Source: Draconibacterium orientale (GTDB taxonomy: Bacteria; Bacteroidota; Bacteroidia; Bacteroidales; UBA12170). Taken from it: a stretch of DNA of 17,859 nt. The notes beneath the pieces were generated by a model. The model searched no databases. It saw only the letters and a list, made by a program, of their open reading frames with translations, and was not told the origin of the DNA. Shown in pieces: positions 1 to 8,096 of the stretch. The stretch spans positions 6,875-24,733 of the forward strand of contig DYSK01000014.1 of the NCBI GenBank assembly GCA_020718315.1. Reading direction: 5' to 3'. Numbering within the stretch: the first letter of the stretch is position 1; each line of letters begins with the position of its first letter. Position numbers and translations under genes: made by a program.

Positions 1-26
1 GGTAAGACTAAACGATTAAGATTCTC

Positions 27-56
27 AGCCGATCTCAAAAAAAGACCGGCTTTTTT
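27..56 (+). terminator. Rho-independent terminator of an upstream gene
   Basis: An imperfect hairpin pairs 27-35 with 43-51: five pairs at the base, one A.C mismatch, then three pairs, with a seven-base A-rich loop. Six Ts follow at 51-56. It points rightward, so it most likely ends transcription of a gene lying left of the window and separates it from the hydrolase-like gene. Confidence 0.7.
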
Positions 57-93
57 AATTCGTGCTTCTTTAACTCTGCTTTCCAATCTTGAT

Positions 94-101
94 TACATTT
101 G
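94..101 (+). promoter_or_regulatory. Bacteroidota -7 promoter box (TACATTTG)
   Basis: TACATTTG matches the Bacteroidota sigma-A -7 consensus TAnnTTTG exactly. It lies between the terminator at 27-56 and the ATG at 112. No clear TTG (-33) is seen at 18-20 bp spacing, so the call rests on the -7 box and its position. Only 10 nt separate the box from the ATG, so any leader would be very short. Confidence 0.5.
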
Positions 102-111
102 AGAAAAAATT

Positions 112-957
112 ATGCTCCACTCTCGTAGATTTTACTATGTTTTATTTGTAATAGGAGCTCTTTATGCGCTGCTTGTACAGCAGTTTTTTAAGCACGAAGG
201 GCGTTTGATTATTCAATCTAAATCTTATCCCAAAGAAACAGTCTATTCTTTTAAACAAGTTTTTCAGGAACTAAATCTGACAATAAATCAAGACATTAAT
301 CTAAATGGAATCTGGTTTAAAAACGAAAACACGAAAGGATTATTTCTTATTTTTCCTGATTCAAAGGAGAACCTAAAGTCGATAAACATCAGTCTGAATA
401 ATTATTTCAATAATGGTTTTGATGTTTTAATAACGGCCTACAGAGGATCTGCAAAAAGTGAAGGAACGCTTAAAAGCGAAACAGACTTGTATTACGACGC
501 TCAAAATTGGTACAATTTTGCAATATCACAATTCCGCGAAAACAACATTGTTATTGTTGGGCAAGGTTTTGGCGGAAGTATTGCCGCATCGCTGGCTTCG
601 AATAATAATCCGAAAGCTTTAATTCTGGAATCGCCCTATTTTGCAAACGGAGAAACTTTTTCGAAGACGCATTTTTTTTGGTTGCCTTACAATTATTTTA
701 CTGCATTTCCCTTGAAAACATGGGAATCTGTACGCAAAACAACCTGCGAAATTGTTCTTATTCAAACTGAAAATCGCAAAATTCAAAAAAATTACCTTAG
801 TAATTTCTTAAAAAGCAGTGATAAAATAATTGATTTAAAAGATCAACACAATAAACCATACAGCGGTTTCCCCGAAAATGCTGTTTTTTTTAATAAAATA
901 ATCAATCAACTTTTTCAACCTGCTCAATCTGATTCTCTCATTTTGAAAATTAAATAA
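112..957 (+). CDS. Membrane-anchored alpha/beta-hydrolase-fold protein, probable pseudoenzyme
   Basis: 281 aa. An N-terminal hydrophobic segment (about residues 8-25) looks like a signal anchor; the rest resembles the small alpha/beta hydrolases common in Bacteroidota. Recognisable family landmarks are the strand and turn ending in AYRGSAKSEG (109-118), the DAQNWYNF helix (129-136), and the nucleophile-elbow region VIVGQGFGGSIAASLAS (147-163) followed by LILESPY (170-176). The elbow normally reads G-x-S-x-G; here it is G150-Q-G-F-G154, so the nucleophile serine is glycine (codon GGT, 565-567). The usual acid position is also degraded (QTEN, 218-221). A His at 246 could be the old catalytic His. 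The reading frame is intact and has a promoter box, so it is probably an expressed, non-hydrolytic relative rather than debris. Only one Met lies near the start. Function unknown. Confidence 0.75.
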   Translation: MLHSRRFYYVLFVIGALYALLVQQFFKHEGRLIIQSKSYPKETVYSFKQVFQELNLTINQDINLNGIWFKNENTKGLFLIFPDSKENLKSINISLNNYFNNGFDVLITAYRGSAKSEGTLKSETDLYYDAQNWYNFAISQFRENNIVIVGQGFGGSIAASLASNNNPKALILESPYFANGETFSKTHFFWLPYNYFTAFPLKTWESVRKTTCEIVLIQTENRKIQKNYLSNFLKSSDKIIDLKDQHNKPYSGFPENAVFFNKIINQLFQPAQSDSLILKIK

Positions 958-971
958 AGTACTTAACTTTG
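942..971 (+). promoter_or_regulatory. Promoter of the symporter gene (TTTG-N18-TAACTTTG)
   Basis: A -33 element TTTG (942-945) lies 18 bp before a perfect -7 box TAACTTTG (964-971). The ATG follows at 998, giving a leader of roughly 20 nt. The -33 element sits inside the last codons of the hydrolase-like gene, so the symporter can be transcribed on its own despite the 40-bp gene gap. Confidence 0.65.
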
Positions 972-997
972 AGCGGCCAATAATTAAACCATCACAA

Positions 998-2272
998 ATG
1001 AAGAAAATAGCTTTACACTGGAAGATATTAATAGGAATGCTTATTGGCATAATTTACGGAATAGTGGCTGTAAATTTTGAAATGGGAACCTTTACACAAA
1101 ATTGGATAAAACCTTTTGGAACTATTTTTATCAATATGCTCAAGCTGATTGCAGTTCCACTGATTTTATTTTCATTAGTAAGCGGAATTGCAAATTTGAA
1201 AGATATCTCAAGGCTTTCTAGCATAGGCTTGAAAACTGTTAGCCTGTACATTCTTACTACATTAATAGCTGTAAGTATCGGCTTGGTTTTAGTGAATATT
1301 ATCGATCCTGGCGCTTCATTTCCAAGAGAAGACCAACAGAAATTTGAAGAGCGTTATGGTGCTGATGTAATTAAAAAGAGAGCAGATGCTGCTGAATTAA
1401 AAAACGAATCGCCCTTGCAATTTGTTGTGGATATGGTGCCAAGTAATATTGTAAATGCCATGTCTGAGAATTCCAGAATGTTACAAGTTATCTTTTTCGC
1501 CATATTTATGGGCATTTCCATTATTTTATTACCAGAAAAAACAACCGAACCCGTTACGCGCTTTTTTGTCGGAATGAATGATGTGATATTAAAAATGATT
1601 GATCTGATAATGGAATTTGCACCAATTGGTGTATTTGCGCTTCTTGGAGCAATAATTGTTGAATTAAAAGGAGATTCGGCGCTTTTTACATCTTTGGGAT
1701 TGTATGTAATAACTGTTCTTTCCGGCTTATTAATTATGATTTTTATTATTTATCCACTCTTTTTGAAACTTTTTACAAAGACTAATTATCTCGATTTTTA
1801 TAAAGGGATTGCCCCGGCACAAATGCTGGCATTTTCCACTAGCTCAAGCGCTGCCACTCTACCGGTAACTATGGAATGTTGCGAAAAAAACTTGGGAGTA
1901 TCAAGCGAAGTAGCAAGTTTTGTTTTGCCAATTGGCGCAACTATAAATATGGATGGAACAAGTTTGTATCAAGCAGTAGCAGCGGTTTTTATCGCCTCTG
2001 CTTTTGGAATGGACTTGACATTTGGGCAGCAATTGATTATAGTCTTTACAGCAACAGCCGCTTCTGTTGGATCTGCCGCAGTTCCCGGAGCGGGAATTGT
2101 TATGCTGGTTATTGTGCTAACTGCCATTGGGGTTCCTCCCGAAGGAGTAGCTCTTATTTTTGCAGTAGATCGTCCGTTAGATATGGTTCGTACAATGGTA
2201 AACGTTACCGGCGATGCAATAATTGCCTCAATAATTCAAAATATTGAAAATAGAAGCCGGAAGCTCGTTTAG
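998..2272 (+). CDS. Dicarboxylate/amino acid:cation symporter (glutamate/aspartate type)
   Basis: 424 aa, full length for the DAACS (SLC1-like) family; an inner-membrane secondary transporter that takes up acidic amino acids or dicarboxylates with Na+ or H+. Family signatures are all present: the HP1 serine-rich loop STSSSAATLP (280-289), NMDGT in TM7 (317-321), the HP2 loop GSAAVPGAG (358-366), and the TM8 signature D391 to D406 (RTMVNVTGD). By alignment from memory with the archaeal homologue GltPh, D395, R398, N402 and D406 match the substrate- and Na+-binding D394, R397, N401 and D405. The arginine and the VTGD ending suggest an acidic amino acid substrate and Na+ coupling; this is inference. 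A charged insert between about residues 108 and 140 is an extracytoplasmic loop. It has its own promoter just upstream. Confidence 0.92.
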   Translation: MKKIALHWKILIGMLIGIIYGIVAVNFEMGTFTQNWIKPFGTIFINMLKLIAVPLILFSLVSGIANLKDISRLSSIGLKTVSLYILTTLIAVSIGLVLVNIIDPGASFPREDQQKFEERYGADVIKKRADAAELKNESPLQFVVDMVPSNIVNAMSENSRMLQVIFFAIFMGISIILLPEKTTEPVTRFFVGMNDVILKMIDLIMEFAPIGVFALLGAIIVELKGDSALFTSLGLYVITVLSGLLIMIFIIYPLFLKLFTKTNYLDFYKGIAPAQMLAFSTSSSAATLPVTMECCEKNLGVSSEVASFVLPIGATINMDGTSLYQAVAAVFIASAFGMDLTFGQQLIIVFTATAASVGSAAVPGAGIVMLVIVLTAIGVPPEGVALIFAVDRPLDMVRTMVNVTGDAIIASIIQNIENRSRKLV

Positions 2273-2335
2273 TTTACTTTATCAAAGGCAAGCCCAAATC
2301 AGGATATCTATTTCATTTGATATGTTTTTTATTAA

Positions 2336-2641
2336 GTATTTAAACTAAACAATATTATAGATGTCTTAGAACAAATTGTGATGATGCTAACACTAATGCT
2401 GACAAGTAAAGGCGTTGCAGGCGTTTCTCGGGCATCATTGGTAATATTATTAGGGACTGTTGCTTCTTTTGGATTACCTGTTGAACCTATTTTTATTATC
2501 CTAGGTATCGATGCATTGATGGATATGGCACGTACAGCAGTTAATGTAGTTGGAAATTGCCTTGCTGCTGCTGTTATTGCTAGATGGGAAGGAGAACTAG
2601 ATACTTCCGAAAAAGTATTGATTCCCGTTGAAAAGGAATAG
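2336..2641 (+). pseudogene. C-terminal remnant of a second DAACS symporter
   Basis: The frame ending at 2641 encodes only the last fifth of a DAACS transporter: the HP2 stretch LMLTSKGVAGV, then a TM8 segment with IDALMDMARTAVNVVGN and a WEG tail. Similarity appears to begin before the first usable start (GTG at 2378): the in-frame codons from about 2348 read NNIIDVLEQIV, where family members have the end of TM7 and a QQL-type motif. A stop at 2333-2335 closes the frame. This is what a 5'-deleted gene looks like, not a small functional protein. It is not a copy of the intact neighbour: its TM8 reads VVGN rather than VTGD and HP2 reads TSKGVAGV rather than GSAAVPGAG, so it descends from a GltP/DctA-like paralogue. 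No Bacteroidota promoter box or remnant of the N-terminal part is visible in 2273-2335. Confidence 0.8.
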
Positions 2642-2879
2642 TTTTTCTGCTTTCAGCGTCGCAATACTCTAAAATTTTTCAGTGATTATTTGTCATAGCT
2701 CCACCTGTTCTTCATCTATTTAGTCTGTTTGGAGTAAGGAAGCGTGTGTTAATTGATACATATTATGGGTGAATTCAGAAGCTTTTTTTCAATGATAGCT
2801 CGATTTTTAGGCACACAATGCCCGTTCTTATTCTTTGTAAATGCAATACACTCTAGAAGATATGCAGATATTCAGAAGG
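2642..2879. other. Intergenic stretch without a recognisable gene
   Basis: 238 bp between the symporter remnant and the 3' end of dnaB. Both strands were read. Apart from a chance-like 51-codon frame beginning at 2765 that runs antisense into dnaB, nothing gene-like, no clear terminator hairpin and no perfect TAnnTTTG box was found. It may be further decayed sequence. Confidence 0.5.
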
Positions 2880-4403
2880 CTAAAGAGGTAAATCTTCTTC
2901 ATTCATTCTGGAAGATCGAGTAACTGTTCTTGGTGAAGGAGAAGCAGAGGTAAACTCGTCTGATGGTTTCAAGGAGGAAGATGAACGCCCGGTAAGATCG
3001 AAAGATACGTCATCAACGAATTTGGTGTATTGACCAATAAAGCGAAGTTTTATAGAATCTAAAGGACCATTTCTGTGTTTTGCAATAATTATTTCTCCCT
3101 TTCCTCTCATATCTTGACCATCTTCATTCACGTCAATTTCATAGTAATCTGGGCGATAAATAAAGACCACCATATCGGCATCTTGTTCAATAGCTCCAGA
3201 TTCACGGAGGTCGGAAAGTTGTGGTTTCTTTGATCCTCCACGTGTTTCTACAGATCGGTTTAATTGCGATAAAACCAAAACCGCGACATTTAATTCTTTG
3301 GCCAAAGCTTTCAGCGAACGCGAAATAGTACTGATTTCCTGTTCGCGGTTTCCTCCCGATTCGCCCGAACGCATCAATTGAATGTAGTCCACAATAATAA
3401 GTTCTATACCGTGTTGCTCTTTCAGTCGGCGACATTTTGCACGCAATTCAAAAACGGATAACGACGGAGTGTCGTCGATAAAAATGGGCGCTTCTACCAA
3501 TGCTTTTACGCGCGTGTTTAGCTGTTCCCATTCGTGATTTTCGAGTTTTCCTTTTTTTAGTTTATCAGAAGTAATTTCGGTTTCCGAAGAAATTAAACGC
3601 GTGGTTAACTGCACTGCCGACATCTCCAAAGAAAAAATAGCCACCGGTTTTTTTGCCATGGCGGCATTTCTTGCCATCGTTAGAGCAAACGCAGTTTTCC
3701 CCATTCCGGGACGCGCCGCAATGACCACCAAATCCGACTTTTGCCAACCTGCCGTAATACGGTCGAGGTCGGTAAATCCGGAAGGAACACCGCGAAGAGC
3801 TCCTTTGGAATCACGTGCGGCTTCAATTTCGCGAATAGATTCGAAAACCAAACTCTGCATATCCACCGATTCTCTACGGAAGTTATGTTCACTAATATCA
3901 AAAAGCTGTTGTTCGGCTCGGTCTAATAATTCAAAAACATCCGTACTGTCTTCAAAAGCATCTTTAATTGTTTCGGACGAGGCGCGAATCAATTCACGTT
4001 GGACAAATTTTTGTAGAATGATCCGTGCGTGAAATTCAATATTGGCCGAAGAGGCCACACGATTGGTTAATTGTGTAATGTAATAGGCTCCACCTACTTC
4101 GTCCAAATCGCCTTCCGATTTCAATTTGTTTGAAACAGTAAGAATGTCAATGGGCTCTGTCGAAGCAAACAAATCCTGAATGGCTTTGAATATTTTCTGA
4201 TGGGCTTGCTTGTAAAACACTTCTGGATGTAAAATGTCGATGACGGCAGTGAGTGCGTTTTTTTCCAGCATCAATGCACCTAAAACGGCTTCTTCAAAAT
4301 CAAGTGCTTGAGGTGGTATTTTGCCCGATCCTACTATGTTGTTTACGTTTGCTAATCCCGTCTTTTTTACAGGCGAATTATTTCCAAAAGTGTTCTGATT
4401 CAT
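2880..4403 (-). CDS. dnaB: Replicative DNA helicase DnaB
   Basis: 507 aa hexameric 5'-3' helicase that unwinds DNA ahead of the replisome and loads primase. The N-terminal helical domain starts at PPQALDFEEAVLGALM (30-45). The RecA-like motor domain carries Walker A ARPGMGKT (230-237), SLEMS (258-262), Walker B LIIVDYIQLM (335-344), LSQLNR (378-383) and DLRESGAIEQDAD (398-410). There is no intein. After the motor core, from about residue 470, comes a Ser/Thr/Pro-rich tail ending NEEDLPL. The start at 4403 fits the family: a variable 25-30 residue leader precedes the conserved N-domain. It is transcribed away from galK. No operon partner lies downstream, only the intergenic stretch and the symporter remnant. 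Confidence 0.97.
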   Translation of the reverse strand: MNQNTFGNNSPVKKTGLANVNNIVGSGKIPPQALDFEEAVLGALMLEKNALTAVIDILHPEVFYKQAHQKIFKAIQDLFASTEPIDILTVSNKLKSEGDLDEVGGAYYITQLTNRVASSANIEFHARIILQKFVQRELIRASSETIKDAFEDSTDVFELLDRAEQQLFDISEHNFRRESVDMQSLVFESIREIEAARDSKGALRGVPSGFTDLDRITAGWQKSDLVVIAARPGMGKTAFALTMARNAAMAKKPVAIFSLEMSAVQLTTRLISSETEITSDKLKKGKLENHEWEQLNTRVKALVEAPIFIDDTPSLSVFELRAKCRRLKEQHGIELIIVDYIQLMRSGESGGNREQEISTISRSLKALAKELNVAVLVLSQLNRSVETRGGSKKPQLSDLRESGAIEQDADMVVFIYRPDYYEIDVNEDGQDMRGKGEIIIAKHRNGPLDSIKLRFIGQYTKFVDDVSFDLTGRSSSSLKPSDEFTSASPSPRTVTRSSRMNEEDLPL

Positions 4404-4408
4404 AAGTG

Positions 4409-4416
4409 CAAAAATA
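4409..4416 (-). promoter_or_regulatory. Possible -7 box for dnaB (TATTTTTG)
   Basis: Read on the minus strand, TATTTTTG matches TAnnTTTG. It ends 5 nt before the dnaB ATG, so a transcript from it would be almost leaderless. No TTG is visible at 18-20 bp upstream, so this is a moderate-to-weak call. Confidence 0.35.
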
Positions 4417-4504
4417 ACATTTAATGTATGGAGCGAATGAATAAATTATCATTTTTAGTTTTTAACAAAATAGATTTTAGCTCATCACCGTTTGTATAAA
4501 ACAG

Positions 4505-4512
4505 TAAATTTA
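4505..4512 (+). promoter_or_regulatory. Weak -7-like box for galK (TAAATTTA)
   Basis: TAAATTTA differs from TAnnTTTG at the last base. It lies 17 nt before the galK ATG in the 126-bp divergent region shared with dnaB. No -33 element at a good distance was found. It is the best candidate in the gap, but weak. Confidence 0.25.
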
Positions 4513-4529
4513 GCCAAAAATCAATACAT

Positions 4530-5669
4530 ATGTTGGAAGAAATAAAATTGAAATTTGTGGCGCTTTTCAATGCCGAACCTATTTGTTTTCGTTCACCAGG
4601 ACGCATAAATATCATTGGCGAACATACCGATTACAACAACGGATTTGTGTTGCCTGCCGCCATCAACAAATCAATCTATTTTGCAATTGCGCCAAATAGT
4701 TTTCAGAAATTTCGATTTTTTGCGTACGACTTAAATGAATATATAGAGATTACCGACGTTGCCCTATCTAAAATACAGTGGGCCAATTATTTGTTGGGAG
4801 TGATTGACGGGCTGTATAGAAAACACAAAAGCCCAGGCTATTTCGATCTGGTTTTTGGCGGCGACCTTCCTTTTGGTGCCGGATTTTCATCGTCGGCGGC
4901 CATTGAGGTAGGGCTGGCTTTTGCTTTAAACAAAGTGTATGATTTGGAAAACTCTGCCATGGATTTGACTTTGATTGCTCAAAAGGCCGAACATGATTTT
5001 GTTGGAGTGAAATGTGGGATTATGGATCAGTTTGCTGTAATGCACGGCAAAGCTGATAAGTTGATAAAATTGGACTGCCGCAGTTTAGAATACGAATACC
5101 ACGATTTTAAACTCAAAGACTACTCTTTTGTTTTTGCTGATACCGGCGTAAAGCATAATTTGGCCGAAAATGAATACAACCTACGCCGCGAACAGTGCGA
5201 AAAAGGAGTAGAAATTATGAAGGAAAACGGTTTTCCGATTCTTAGTCTTCGCGATCTGTCTCTGGCCGAACTTGAAGAAAACAAAACCCAGATGAAGGAT
5301 TTGATTTTTCGACGCTGTTCTTACGTAATTGAAGAAAACGAACGTTTGCAAAACGCACTTCGGGCAATGGAAAAAAATGACTGGAAAAGTTTTGGCGAAC
5401 AATTGTATGGAAGTCATGAAGGTTTGCGACACAAATACGAAGTGAGTTGCCGAGAGTTGGATATATTGGTAGAAGCAACCTACGATATGCCTTTTGTTTT
5501 GGGAGCGCGTATGATGGGCGGCGGATTTGGGGGCTGTACCATAAATCTGGTGCAGAATGAGGCAATACCTGAATTTAAGACGCAACTTCAAAAAGCCTAT
5601 GTCGCGCATTTTGAAAAACCCTTAAAAATTTATGAAATGAAACTGAGCGACGGCGTTGGGATGTGTTGA
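4530..5669 (+). CDS. galK: Galactokinase
   Basis: 379 aa, normal length for a GHMP-family galactokinase; cytoplasmic, phosphorylates alpha-D-galactose to galactose-1-phosphate with ATP (Leloir pathway). The N-terminal galactokinase signature GRINIIGEHTDYNNG spans 24-38, the GHMP ATP-binding glycine/serine loop PFGAGFSSSAA 114-124, and the catalytic-base segment GIMDQ 163-167 (Asp166). The C-terminal motif GARMMGGGFGGCTINL sits near residue 340. The signature at residues 24-35 is the usual distance from the start, which supports the ATG at 4530. No other galactose gene is adjacent, so partner enzymes would be encoded elsewhere. Its end faces porZ with only 4 bp between the stop codons, and no terminator hairpin is visible there. 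Confidence 0.96.
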   Translation: MLEEIKLKFVALFNAEPICFRSPGRINIIGEHTDYNNGFVLPAAINKSIYFAIAPNSFQKFRFFAYDLNEYIEITDVALSKIQWANYLLGVIDGLYRKHKSPGYFDLVFGGDLPFGAGFSSSAAIEVGLAFALNKVYDLENSAMDLTLIAQKAEHDFVGVKCGIMDQFAVMHGKADKLIKLDCRSLEYEYHDFKLKDYSFVFADTGVKHNLAENEYNLRREQCEKGVEIMKENGFPILSLRDLSLAELEENKTQMKDLIFRRCSYVIEENERLQNALRAMEKNDWKSFGEQLYGSHEGLRHKYEVSCRELDILVEATYDMPFVLGARMMGGGFGGCTINLVQNEAIPEFKTQLQKAYVAHFEKPLKIYEMKLSDGVGMC

Positions 5670-5673
5670 TTGC

Positions 5674-7983
5674 TCAATGTATAAACATTATTTTGGTAAC
5701 CATACTTTCTGAGCCGTCAATATTGGCAATAAAAACAAGATAAACACCCGTTTTCACTCTTTCGCCATTCATATTTTCTCCGCTCCAGATTGCTTGACCG
5801 CCTTCCGATTGAATTTGATTTACCATCCGGCCGCTGATGTCGGTTATCTTTACATAAGCATCGCGAGTAAGTCCGTGAATAGCAATTGGGCCAACATAAT
5901 CGGGGCGTATGGGATTTGGAAAAACGTACACATCATTAAAAGTTTCTTCGGCACGAGTAGCCGTTCCTTTGTAAACCAACAATCCCAAATCGGTACCTAT
6001 AAAAATTTCGCCATCTTTGTTTATTCCCAATGAGGTGATTCTGTTCGAAAACAAAGGACTATTTTCGGCTGTAAAATTTAATAATTCCTCTTGGCCGTCG
6101 GCCGATAACAGAAACAGCCCGGCTCTATCCGTTCCAATCCATTTTCTGTTGGCACCGTCCACAGCAATGGCGTTAATTTTTTCGCTTTCCAGCAAATATT
6201 GAGGATAACCATCTCGTTCTACCACAATTTGTTGAGCATCGAAATTGCCGCCGGAAAAAATATTTCCAGGCTGATAAATGACTCCAATACCTTCGTCGGT
6301 TCCAATCCATATTTCGCCATCCAAATCGGATGCAATTGATAAAACTTTTGTGCCGGGAATATTTCCGTATCCGGGAGCTGTACTCAGTCCTTTTATTTGC
6401 TGGTTTGTATTCTGATTTTCGTCAAAAACAAATAAGGAATAGGCTCCGCCGCCACGCAAGATAATCCATAAATAATCCCTTTGATCGGCAACCATATCTT
6501 TTATATCATAAGCTGTCCAAGCTCCAAATTCAAAAGCAGTCCAATTTCCGCTTGGATCTTTCTTGTGCAACAGCGCATTGGAAACGGCCGAAGCTACCCA
6601 GAGATTGTTTTTGGAATCGTATGCAACACCGCCTAAACGCATGATGTGACTGTAGGTAGAGTTTGGAGTTAGACTACTATTGTGTTTTCCGTATGCCTGA
6701 TCAAAACCATTTTCATTAAAAGTATATAAGCCTTTTCCCCAACTGCCCACCGCAAATTCGTTCGTGTTGTTCGGGTTGATATCTACACAAACGAAATCAT
6801 AAGCCGTATCCAATGCGGGTGTTACGCCTTTGTAATAATTTGTCCAGCTTCCGTCATCGTAAGAAAAAATTCCGTTCTGCAAATAGATATTGCCAAAAGA
6901 TTCGTCGCGGCCTCCCGAAGCCACTACTACTTTGTTTCCCGAAACGGCAATATCAAAAACTCTTGTCGTTCTCGGCCCGTTCAGCAGATGATTTTGGAAG
7001 TGTATCAGATCGGCCGAAGCTACAATACCCTGAAGTCGGTCGGCTACATAATAGTTCCCATCCGTAGAGGTAAAGATTTCGTTGGGTTGAAGGGTTATCG
7101 AAAAATTTTCGCCATAGGTATATATCTTTCGATTGAATGAAAAATCGGAATTGAAAATTCCGGCGGAATAACTGTGCGAAACAATGAGCTTATCATTGCT
7201 TACATCAATATTGAATGTTTTGTCGGAAATGGAAGAGAATATTTCTTTCCAGGAAGTGGCGGTAACGGCAAAGAGCTGGTCTTTCCCTACATCTGTCAGG
7301 CGATTTATAACCACTGTATTTTGGAAAGGAACGATATGATTGTACGGATCGTTTGGGAACGGCAAATGGTTAAGTTTTTTCCAGTTGCTGTAGTTTGCTA
7401 AATTTGGATTGTTTATGTCGGCCTGATAAATTCCTTTTTCTGTTGCTGCAAAAAGCGTTTCGTTCAAGAGGGCAGTCTCGTAAACAGAGAGATTTGTGCC
7501 ATCTTCGCCAACGTAATAGGTGTCTTTTATTTCTTCACGGTCAATATCCACTACCACGATTCCAAAACCGCACGAAAGGTAGGCATATTGATTTTTGAAT
7601 AAGATGGCGTTTATTTTCTTGTCGCCAAGAATGGTTTTTCGTTGAATATCCGCTAGGTTGATTATTTTTCCGTTTTTAATTAAATCGATGTTTGCGTTGG
7701 TATAAGCCACCAATAAGGTTTTGTATGTCGAATTGTATTCGATATGGCTAACGCCAAAATCAGACAAACCGTCCACTTTCGAAATCCGTTTTAGTACCGC
7801 TTCTTTTTTGTGCAAGCTGAGCAAGCTGTAGGGCGTGGCTGCATAGATAAATTCGCCCGATTCCGTCAGGTCGATAATTTGATTGTAAGGAATCTCGTCG
7901 CGCCAACTGCCGATTGTAAGATTTTGGGCAAAAAGCAGCGCGTTTTGAAGAAGTAAAAGCAAAAAGAAAGCTTTGTTTAGCAT
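5674..7983 (-). CDS. porZ: PorZ-like type IX secretion system surface protein (beta-propellers plus T9SS sorting domain)
   Basis: 769 aa, close to the size of Porphyromonas gingivalis PorZ, a surface component of the T9SS attachment complex that helps link cargo to anionic LPS. A signal peptide (1-19, ending FAQ) is followed by the PorZ-like opening IGSWRDEIPYNQIIDL. Most of the chain (about 25-670) is repeated propeller blades with W-G or G-T-D turns, for example LWVASAVSNALL, IWIGTDEGIGVIYQ, KWIGTDRAGLFLL and IFIGTDLGLLVY, as in two-component-regulator-type propellers. The last 90 residues (about 680-769) form a T9SS type A-like C-terminal domain: FPNPI, ITDISGRMV, GERVKTGVYLVFI. It lies 113 bp downstream of purC on the same strand, and no perfect -7 box was seen in that gap, so it may be read through from purC. 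The alternative is a generic two-propeller T9SS cargo protein; length, opening motif and CTD favour PorZ. Confidence 0.85.
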   Translation of the reverse strand: MLNKAFFLLLLLQNALLFAQNLTIGSWRDEIPYNQIIDLTESGEFIYAATPYSLLSLHKKEAVLKRISKVDGLSDFGVSHIEYNSTYKTLLVAYTNANIDLIKNGKIINLADIQRKTILGDKKINAILFKNQYAYLSCGFGIVVVDIDREEIKDTYYVGEDGTNLSVYETALLNETLFAATEKGIYQADINNPNLANYSNWKKLNHLPFPNDPYNHIVPFQNTVVINRLTDVGKDQLFAVTATSWKEIFSSISDKTFNIDVSNDKLIVSHSYSAGIFNSDFSFNRKIYTYGENFSITLQPNEIFTSTDGNYYVADRLQGIVASADLIHFQNHLLNGPRTTRVFDIAVSGNKVVVASGGRDESFGNIYLQNGIFSYDDGSWTNYYKGVTPALDTAYDFVCVDINPNNTNEFAVGSWGKGLYTFNENGFDQAYGKHNSSLTPNSTYSHIMRLGGVAYDSKNNLWVASAVSNALLHKKDPSGNWTAFEFGAWTAYDIKDMVADQRDYLWIILRGGGAYSLFVFDENQNTNQQIKGLSTAPGYGNIPGTKVLSIASDLDGEIWIGTDEGIGVIYQPGNIFSGGNFDAQQIVVERDGYPQYLLESEKINAIAVDGANRKWIGTDRAGLFLLSADGQEELLNFTAENSPLFSNRITSLGINKDGEIFIGTDLGLLVYKGTATRAEETFNDVYVFPNPIRPDYVGPIAIHGLTRDAYVKITDISGRMVNQIQSEGGQAIWSGENMNGERVKTGVYLVFIANIDGSESMVTKIMFIH

Positions 7984-8096
7984 GGTTTTTTTTGTTTCAT
8001 AAACGACTGTATCCGTATCGTTCTAAATGAATTAGTTCAGATTGGCAAGCAGCAAAAATCATCTAAGCCAAGCGAGTTTATCCTTCGCGTGTTTTG

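Noticed and set aside
1876..2247. 123-codon + strand frame inside the symporter gene
   Set aside because: Ser/Tyr/Trp-rich out-of-frame reading of the conserved HP1-TM8 region of the transporter.
2378..2641. 87-codon frame as a small functional membrane protein
   Set aside because: Its sequence is only the C-terminal part of a much longer transporter family and family-like codons run upstream of its GTG start, so a truncated remnant is the better explanation.
2765..2921. 51-codon frame on the + strand running antisense into the end of dnaB
   Set aside because: No recognisable motif, no promoter box, and overlap with a certain gene; expected by chance.
3601..4032. 143-codon frame on the + strand
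   Set aside because: Lies wholly antisense to the conserved motor and N-terminal regions of dnaB; low-complexity Ser/Arg content typical of a shadow frame.
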